This document shows, in pieces, positions 58,639-64,000 of a DNA stretch of 64,000 nt. The notes below the pieces were generated by a model. It saw only the letters and a list, made by a program, of their open reading frames with translations, searched no databases and was not told where the DNA came from. The stretch spans positions 1 to 64,000 of the forward strand of contig DVFJ01000038.1 in assembly GCA_018713325.1 (NCBI GenBank), read 5' to 3'. How positions within the stretch are numbered: the stretch's first letter is position 1; the number at the start of each line of letters is the position of its first letter. Both the position numbers and the translations under genes were made by a program. Source of the DNA: Candidatus Onthenecus intestinigallinarum. Its GTDB lineage: Bacteria; Bacillota; Clostridia; Christensenellales; Aristaeellaceae.

Positions 58639-60444
58639 ATGGAACAGACAGCTGCGCGCACGCGCGATCAGATCGAGGAGCGCTTCAAGTGGAACCTGAA
58701 GGACATCTATGCGACGAACGCGGACTGGGAGCGGGACTTTGAGGCCGCCAAGGCGCAGAGCGAGGCGTTCGCGCGCTTTGCGGGCCGGCTCGGCGAGGGC
58801 CGCGAGGTCGTGCTGGAGGCGCTGAATGCCTACTTTGGCATGTACCTGCGCATGATGCGCCTGTATGGCTACGCCTCGATGAGCTGCAACGGCGACAACG
58901 GCGATCCGACCTACCAGGCGCTGCAGGACCGCGCCGCGACGCTGTACGTGCAGCTCAGCGCGGGCAGCGCGTTCCTCAGCCCGGAGCTGCTCGCCCTGCC
59001 CGAGCAGACGCTGCTCGACTACGCGGCCGATCCCGCGTTCGCCGACTACGACGTGTTCCTCAAGGAGCTGCTGCGCCAGAAGGAGCACACCCTCTCTACG
59101 GAGATGGAGCGCCTGCTCGCCGCCTCGCAGGACATGGCCGGGGGCGTAAGCAACGTCTACGACATGCTGGCGGATGTGGACATGCGCTTTGGCGACGTGC
59201 CCGACGGGCGCGGCGGGCAGATCGAGCTGACGCACGCCAGCTACCGCGGCCTGATCGAGAGCCGCGACCGCGAGGCGCGCAAGGCGGCGTTTGAGCGGAT
59301 GATGGGCACGTACGGCAGCTATGGCAACACGTTTGCCGCTTCCTATGCGGGCAACGTGAAGAAGGACCTGTTCTATGCGAGCGCCCGCGGCTTCCAGACG
59401 GCGCGCGCGGCGGCGCTCTTCCCGGACGACGTGCCCGAGCGCGTCTATGACAGCCTGATCGAGGCGATCCACGCCCACGTGCCGGGCCTGGCGCGCTACG
59501 TCGAGCTGCGCCGCAAGGCGCTGAAGCTGGACGACGTGCACATGTACGACCTGTACGCGCCCATGGTCGAGGGCTTTGACCTGGATATGCCCTATGACGA
59601 GGGCTTTGCGCTGATCGAGAAGGCGCTGGGCGTGCTGGGCGAGGATTACGTGCAGGTGCTGCGCCGCGCGAAGGCGGAGCGCTGGATCGACGTGTATGAA
59701 AACCGCGGCAAGACGAGCGGCGCGTACTCCAACGGCAGCGTCTATGACGTGCATCCCTACATCCTGACCAATTACGTCGGCACGCTCGACAGCGTCTTCA
59801 CCCTGGCGCACGAGCTGGGCCATACGATGCACTCGTACTACTCCAATGAGACGCAGCCCTTTGCCAAGAGCGATTATGCCATCTTCGTGGCGGAGGTCGC
59901 CTCCACGGTCAACGAGGTGCTGCTGCTGGAGTACCTGCGCGAGCAGTACAGGGACGATCCCAAGGCGCAGGCGGCGCTTTGCAACCATCTGCTGGAGAAC
60001 TTCCGCACGACGGTCTTCCGTCAGACGATGTTCGCGGAGTTTGAGCACAAGGCGCACGCCATGGCCGAGGCGGGCGAGGCGCTGACCCGCGAGTCGCTGT
60101 GCGCGATGTACAAGGGCCTCAACGACCTGTACTACGGCCAGAAGGGCGTCGTGGACGAGCTGATCGCCAACGAGTGGATGCGCATCCCACACTTCTACAA
60201 CGCCTTCTACGTCTACAAGTACGCCACCAGTTTCTGCGTGGCCGTCGCCGTCGCGCGCCGCATCCGAGAGGAGGGCGCGCCGGCCGTCGAGGCGTACCGC
60301 CGCTTCCTGGGCCTGGGCGGCAGCATGCCGCCCATCGAGGAGCTCAAGACCGTCGGCATCGACATGTCCACGCCCGAACCGGTCGAGTCCGCGCTGCGCT
60401 ACTTTGAGGAAACCGTCGATCAGATGGCCGCCATGCAGGCCTGA
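58639..60444 (+). CDS. pepF: Oligoendopeptidase F (M3B peptidase)
   Basis: 601 residues, cytoplasmic. The zinc site is H391-E-L-G-H395 (LAHELGHTMHSYYSN) with the third ligand in EVASTVNEVLL. The N-terminal half holds RFKWNLKDIYATNADWERDF, a signature of PepF. It cleaves peptides of about 7-17 residues taken up or released in the cell. GGAGG lies before the ATG. Length is as usual for the family. Confidence 0.95.
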   Translation: MEQTAARTRDQIEERFKWNLKDIYATNADWERDFEAAKAQSEAFARFAGRLGEGREVVLEALNAYFGMYLRMMRLYGYASMSCNGDNGDPTYQALQDRAATLYVQLSAGSAFLSPELLALPEQTLLDYAADPAFADYDVFLKELLRQKEHTLSTEMERLLAASQDMAGGVSNVYDMLADVDMRFGDVPDGRGGQIELTHASYRGLIESRDREARKAAFERMMGTYGSYGNTFAASYAGNVKKDLFYASARGFQTARAAALFPDDVPERVYDSLIEAIHAHVPGLARYVELRRKALKLDDVHMYDLYAPMVEGFDLDMPYDEGFALIEKALGVLGEDYVQVLRRAKAERWIDVYENRGKTSGAYSNGSVYDVHPYILTNYVGTLDSVFTLAHELGHTMHSYYSNETQPFAKSDYAIFVAEVASTVNEVLLLEYLREQYRDDPKAQAALCNHLLENFRTTVFRQTMFAEFEHKAHAMAEAGEALTRESLCAMYKGLNDLYYGQKGVVDELIANEWMRIPHFYNAFYVYKYATSFCVAVAVARRIREEGAPAVEAYRRFLGLGGSMPPIEELKTVGIDMSTPEPVESALRYFEETVDQMAAMQA

Positions 60445-60459
60445 GCGGAGGGGAGCGCC

Positions 60460-60798
60460 ATGCAGGGATATGACCGGGCGGCAGCGCAGGCGCACATCCT
60501 GCGCGCGATCGACCGCCGGGAGCACCGGGCGTTTGCGCACGAGCTGGAGGATCTGGTGCGCGAGGCCATCGAACTGGACCTGGCGTTCATGGTCGAATCC
60601 GGCGCGGTGGATGCGAACGGCTGGTGCGGCGAAAATTGCTACGACGACGACGAGGCCTTCGAGTACATCCTCGACGGCCTCGTCAGGAAGCACGGCTACG
60701 ACGAAGAGACGGCCGTCCGGCTGGGTGCATTCGTCGACGACTACATGGACGCGCAGCAGGACTACATGGAGTCCGCGGGGCTGCTGGAGTGGGAATGA
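60460..60798 (+). CDS. Hypothetical acidic protein
   Basis: 112 residues, strongly acidic, mostly helical, with two cysteines in NGWCGENCYDDDEAFEYIL that could bind a metal. No family recognised. GGAGGGGAG precedes the ATG, and its stop overlaps the start of the membrane protein gene (ATGA), so they are a coupled pair. Confidence 0.65.
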   Translation: MQGYDRAAAQAHILRAIDRREHRAFAHELEDLVREAIELDLAFMVESGAVDANGWCGENCYDDDEAFEYILDGLVRKHGYDEETAVRLGAFVDDYMDAQQDYMESAGLLEWE

Positions 60799-61292
60799 TG
60801 TTTCAGGAGAAGATCGAGCCCGCGCGCATCAGCGGCGCGCGCTTTGTGGGCATCGTGGCGCTGGTGATCCTGCTGCTGGCGCTCGCGCTGCAGGCGAGCC
60901 GGGCGCTGACGGCGCTGACGGGCGTCGGCGCGTTTGACGCGCTGTTTCTGCTGTGCGCCGTCGCGACTGTGTTCTGGCTGATGCGCGGAACGGTCGTCGG
61001 CTACGTCTATACGCTGCGGGAGGACGGCGCGCTGCTGTTGCAGCGCGACTACGGCAGCCGGATCAACGCGCTGCTGGAGGTGCGCGCGGGCCGCGTGCTG
61101 GAGGTCCTGCCCTATGCGAAGGGCACGGACCTGCGCGCGGCCTACGGCGCGGTCCCGCGCTTTTGCCCTGCGCGCCGGGCGACGCACGTGCTCGTCTACG
61201 CGCAGGAGGGCAAGCGACGCGCCGTCGTGTTTGCGCCCTCGCAGGAGCTGCTCGAGCGCATCGGGGAGGCGCGCCGCCATGCCGCAAGCTGA
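60795..61292 (+). CDS. Hypothetical membrane protein
   Basis: 165 residues: two membrane helices near the N-terminus (FVGIVALVILLLALALQ and FDALFLLCAVATVFWLM) and a C-terminal soluble part of about 85 residues with a PH-like beta pattern (TLREDGALLLQRDYGSRINALLEV). Coupled to the acidic protein gene upstream. Its end overlaps the decarboxylase start by 14 bases. Confidence 0.65.
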   Translation: MMFQEKIEPARISGARFVGIVALVILLLALALQASRALTALTGVGAFDALFLLCAVATVFWLMRGTVVGYVYTLREDGALLLQRDYGSRINALLEVRAGRVLEVLPYAKGTDLRAAYGAVPRFCPARRATHVLVYAQEGKRRAVVFAPSQELLERIGEARRHAAS

Positions 61293-62652
61293 GACGCCAC
61301 TGCTGGACATGCTGCACGCGGCGGAGGGGCGCGTGCGCCTGCACATGCCGGGGCACAAGGGACGCCTGCCGGAGGCATGGCTTCGCGCCGCGCTGGACAC
61401 CACGGAGATCGCCCGCACGGACGATCTCTTTTCTCCGTCGGATGGGATTGCGCGCGCGCAGGCGCTGTATGCGGCCGCATGCGGCGCGCGCAGTACGATC
61501 TTCCTGACGGGCGGATCGACCGCAGGCGTGCTGGCGATGCTGCTCTATGCGGCGGCGCCGGGGGGCGAGGTCATCCTGCCGCGCAACGCGCACCACAGTG
61601 CGATGTCCGCCTGCGTGTGGGGCGACCTGAGCCCCGTGTTCGTGCAGCCGCGGCTGACGCCTGACGGCGCGCCGTATCTGACAGCACAGGACGTGCTGCG
61701 GACGATGGATGCGCATCCGCGCGCAAAGGCCGTGCTGCTGACGCGCCCGGATTACTACGGCATCTGCGCGCAGATGGCCCCCGTGGCGGCGCGCTGCCAC
61801 GAACGCGGCGTGCTGCTGTGCGTGGACGAGGCGCACGGCGCGCACCTGCCCTGGCAGGGAGAGCCGCAGAGCGCCGGCGCGCTGGGGGCGGACCTGTGGG
61901 TGCAGAGCGCGCACAAGACGCTGCCTGCGCTGACGGGGGCGGCCGTGCTGCACGCGGGCGCGGGCGTGGACGCGGCGCGGCTGCTGCGCACAGTGCGCAT
62001 GGTGCACACGTCCAGTCCGTCCTTCCTGGCGATGGGCACGCTGGACGGCGCACGCGCGCTGATGGATGAACGGGGCACGGAGCTGCTTGAGCGCCTGCAC
62101 GCGCGCATTGGGGCCTTTTGGGATCGGGCGCGCGCCGCAGGCTATGCAAGCGCGCACGACGCGTGGAAAGCGCTGGGCCTGGCGTGTGATCCGACGCGGA
62201 TCGTCGTGGACTGCACGCCGCGCGGGCTGACCGGCTGGCGCGCGCAGGAGCTGCTGGACGGGCTGGGGATCGATGCGGAGATGGCGGACGACCGGCGCGT
62301 GGTGTTCATTCCGTCCGTGATGGACGAGGCGGACTGGCTGGAGCGCGCTGCGCGGGCGCTCGCATCGCTGCCCGCATGCGGGGAGGCGCATGCGCCGGTC
62401 TGCGCGCCGCCGCCGCTGCCCATGCGCGCGATGCGGGTGCGCGAGGCCGCGCTCGCCCCGCAGGAGAACGTGCCGCTTTCGCGGGCCGCGGGGCGCGTGG
62501 CGGCGGTCAGCGCGGGGCTGTATCCGCCGGGGGTTCCGCTGGTGACGCCGGGCGAGGAGATCCCGCAGGAGGTCGTGGAGACGATGCTGCGCGCCGCGCC
62601 GCGGTGGCGCTTTGGGCTGCAGGACGATCAAATCCCGTGCGTGCGGGAATGA
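61279..62652 (+). CDS. Orn/Lys/Arg-type PLP-dependent decarboxylase
   Basis: 457 residues, fold type I. HMPGHKGRL near the N-terminus, FLTGGSTAGVLAML, DEAHGAHLPW and the PLP lysine K213 in SAHKTLPALTG are hallmarks of the SpeA/Cad-like small decarboxylases of Firmicutes. It decarboxylates lysine, arginine or ornithine to a polyamine precursor; which one cannot be read. The C-terminal domain is short as in the roughly 480-residue class. It is placed right before tmk, as in Bacillus yaaO-tmk. Confidence 0.92.
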   Translation: MPQAETPLLDMLHAAEGRVRLHMPGHKGRLPEAWLRAALDTTEIARTDDLFSPSDGIARAQALYAAACGARSTIFLTGGSTAGVLAMLLYAAAPGGEVILPRNAHHSAMSACVWGDLSPVFVQPRLTPDGAPYLTAQDVLRTMDAHPRAKAVLLTRPDYYGICAQMAPVAARCHERGVLLCVDEAHGAHLPWQGEPQSAGALGADLWVQSAHKTLPALTGAAVLHAGAGVDAARLLRTVRMVHTSSPSFLAMGTLDGARALMDERGTELLERLHARIGAFWDRARAAGYASAHDAWKALGLACDPTRIVVDCTPRGLTGWRAQELLDGLGIDAEMADDRRVVFIPSVMDEADWLERAARALASLPACGEAHAPVCAPPPLPMRAMRVREAALAPQENVPLSRAAGRVAAVSAGLYPPGVPLVTPGEEIPQEVVETMLRAAPRWRFGLQDDQIPCVRE

Positions 62653-62672
62653 CAGAGCTGAGGAGAGAGACG

Positions 62673-63950
62673 ATGTTTCCATATGATGCGGTACTTTTCG
62701 ATCTGGACGGAACGCTGACGGAGTCCGCGCCCGGCATCATGCGCTCGGCGGGCTATGCGGCGCGCAAGCTGGGCTATGTGGACTTCGACCCCCAGGTGCT
62801 GCGCCGGTTCATCGGGCCGCCGCTGTTCGAATCCTTTCAGAAGATCTTCGGCATGGACGAGGCGCAGGCCCTGAAGGCCGTTGAACTGTACCGGGAGGAC
62901 TTTGACGCCGTCGGCTGGTCGGTCAACGCGGTGTACGAAGGCATCCCGATGCTGTTGCGCGCGCTCAAGCGCGCGGGCATCAAGATCTGCCTGGCGACGG
63001 CCAAACCCATGGTCTTCGCCGAGCGCATTCTGCGCCATTTCGGCCTGTGGCGCTTCTTTGACGTGGCCATCGGCATCACGCTGGAGGATCATCACGCCGA
63101 CAAGGCCAAGCTCGTGCGCGCGGCCACGCCGGCGGGGTGCGAGCGCCCGGTGATGATCGGCGATCGGTTTTACGACGTCGAAGGCGGCCGCGCCAACGGC
63201 ATGGATACCATCGGCGTGCTGTACGGCTATGGGAGCCGGGAGGAGCTGGTTCAGGCCGACGCAACGCACATCGCGGCCAACGTGGCGGCGCTGTGGGACA
63301 TCCTGCTGCCCGGCGCGGCCCGTGAGCCCGGATTTTTCCTCTCCGTCGAGGGGCTGGACGGCTCGGGCAAGTCGTCGCAGATCGAGCGGCTGTGCGAACA
63401 CCTGCGCGCGCGCGGCTATGAGGTCGTCCGCTCGCGCGAACCGGGCGGCTGCCCGATCGCCGAAAAGATCCGCGACCTGCTGCTCGATCCCGCCAACGGC
63501 GAGATGTGCAGCCTGACCGAGGCGCTGCTCTACGCCGCCGGACGCGCGCAGCACGTGCGCCAGGTCGTTCGCCCGGCGCTGCAGGCGGGCAAGGTGCTCG
63601 TGTGCGACCGGTTTGTCGACTCCAGCGCCGTCTATCAGGGAGCGGCCCGCGGATTGGGCCTGGATGAGGTCATGGCGCTCAACGCGCCGGCGATCGACGG
63701 CACGATGCCCGATCTGACGTTGTACTTTGCCGTCGATCCCGCGACGGCCATGGCGCGCCGCAGCGGCGAACGGAAGCTGGACCGCATCGAGCGGGAGCAG
63801 CAGGCGTTTCATGCGCGCGTCTATGCGGCCTATGAGGAGCTCGCGCGGCGCAATCCGCAGCGCATCGCGCGCATCGATGCGTCGCAGTCCATCGATGGGA
63901 TTGCGCGCAGCGCGGCCGAGGCCGTGGATGCGGCGCTGGACAGACGATAA
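62673..63950 (+). CDS. tmk: Fusion of HAD hydrolase and thymidylate kinase
   Basis: 425 residues. Residues 1 to about 212 are a HAD phosphatase like phosphoglycolate phosphatase: DLDGTL with D10 and D12, LATAKP and VMIGDRFYDVEG. Residues about 219-425 are a complete thymidylate kinase: P-loop VEGLDGSGKSS near 226-234 (with SS in place of the usual TT), SREPGG, CDRFVDSSAVYQG and LID RSGERKLDRIE. The kinase makes dTDP from dTMP. The HAD part might remove or balance nucleotide monophosphates; that is inference. AGGAGAG lies before ATG 62673. Followed closely by mnmA. Confidence 0.93.
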   Translation: MFPYDAVLFDLDGTLTESAPGIMRSAGYAARKLGYVDFDPQVLRRFIGPPLFESFQKIFGMDEAQALKAVELYREDFDAVGWSVNAVYEGIPMLLRALKRAGIKICLATAKPMVFAERILRHFGLWRFFDVAIGITLEDHHADKAKLVRAATPAGCERPVMIGDRFYDVEGGRANGMDTIGVLYGYGSREELVQADATHIAANVAALWDILLPGAAREPGFFLSVEGLDGSGKSSQIERLCEHLRARGYEVVRSREPGGCPIAEKIRDLLLDPANGEMCSLTEALLYAAGRAQHVRQVVRPALQAGKVLVCDRFVDSSAVYQGAARGLGLDEVMALNAPAIDGTMPDLTLYFAVDPATAMARRSGERKLDRIEREQQAFHARVYAAYEELARRNPQRIARIDASQSIDGIARSAAEAVDAALDRR

Positions 63951-63967
63951 AATGGAGGCGAAACTGC

Positions 63968-64000
63968 ATGGCGCGGATCGTCGTAGGCATGTCGGGCGGC
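63968..64000 (+). CDS. mnmA: Start of tRNA-specific 2-thiouridylase MnmA (3' partial)
   Basis: Eleven codons, MARIVVGMSGG, match the N-terminal ATP-pyrophosphatase P-loop of MnmA (VVGMSGGVDSS in the family). GGAGGCG precedes the ATG. The rest lies outside the window, so this is based on the start only. MnmA thiolates uridine 34 of tRNA. Confidence 0.6.
   Translation, partial: MARIVVGMSGG

Noticed and set aside
1-64000. tRNA, rRNA or CRISPR loci
   Set aside because: No T-arm GTTCRANNC with matching acceptor stem, no rRNA-like block and no spaced repeats were found by eye; a covariance scan would be needed for certainty.

Overview
The window is about 64 kb of high-GC bacterial chromosome that reads as a Gram-positive-lineage (Clostridia-type) anaerobe. 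Evidence for this: a sortase-anchored surface protein, a YtrA-type GntR/ABC operon, an ECF sigma factor with a DUF4179 partner, a class II (cobalamin) ribonucleotide reductase, an ACT/UPF0210 pair, an atypical clostridial type IV pilus cluster, and CUT1 sugar importers of the LplB/YtcP type. TTG and GTG starts with strong Shine-Dalgarno sequences are common. A Christensenellales-like gut Clostridia member would fit, but that is only an inference. The first 2.5 kb is visibly less GC-rich and has about 1 kb without a recognisable gene. The rest is densely coding, and many long reading frames opposite real genes are GC artefacts.

Layout. 1-2.5 kb: end of a cell-wall adhesin and a gene-poor segment. 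2.6-5.8 kb: nrdJ and an exported papain-like protein. 5.8-7.3 kb: a MATE exporter preceded by an 8-residue leader peptide. 7.4-9.1 kb: ECF sigma and membrane partner. 9.1-10.7 kb: a tatB-tatA-tatC operon. 10.7-12 kb: a THEP1-like NTPase and a rhomboid-fold protein. 12-16.8 kb: secreted transglutaminase, then PilC, four pilin-like proteins and PilT. 16.9-20.1 kb: DEAD-box helicase, then a GntR/ABC operon with a consensus promoter. 20.1-25.2 kb (minus): an EndoQ-UvrD fusion, a glycosyltransferase and an AEC transporter. 25.3-27.8 kb: two glycosyltransferases and a YbaK deacylase. 27.8-29.2 kb: GH125 mannosidase. 29.3-31.9 kb: metNIQ. 32-38.7 kb: small or hypothetical genes, YdcF, GNAT, VanW and a PQQ-propeller membrane protein. 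38.8-41.7 kb: rhodanese, CoA-disulfide reductase-rhodanese and a Crp/Fnr regulator. 41.7-51.3 kb (minus): a glycoside utilisation locus with GH2, solute-binding protein, two permeases, a LacI regulator and a GH50/GH42-like enzyme. 51.6-55.7 kb: EamA exporter, an orphan 45-residue gene, zinc ribbon, a PAP2-undecaprenol kinase fusion, RfbA and GNAT. 55.8-64 kb: membrane protein, ACT/UPF0210 pair, PepF, two unknown proteins, an Orn/Lys/Arg-type decarboxylase, a HAD-thymidylate kinase fusion and the first codons of mnmA.

How the genes work together. The 41.7-51.3 kb locus is a regulated import-and-hydrolysis system: a CUT1 importer brings in an oligosaccharide, GH2 cleaves it in the cytoplasm, and LacI/CcpA-type palindromes lie at two opposed promoters. 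The 38.8-41.7 kb cluster handles sulfane sulfur and CoA disulfide. The PAP2-kinase fusion, RfbA and the glycosyltransferases serve envelope polysaccharide synthesis through undecaprenyl phosphate. The most unusual items are the EndoQ-UvrD, PAP2-kinase and HAD-Tmk fusions, two very small genes with their own promoters and terminators, a LacI gene with no normal start codon, and substrate-binding proteins without lipoprotein cysteines.
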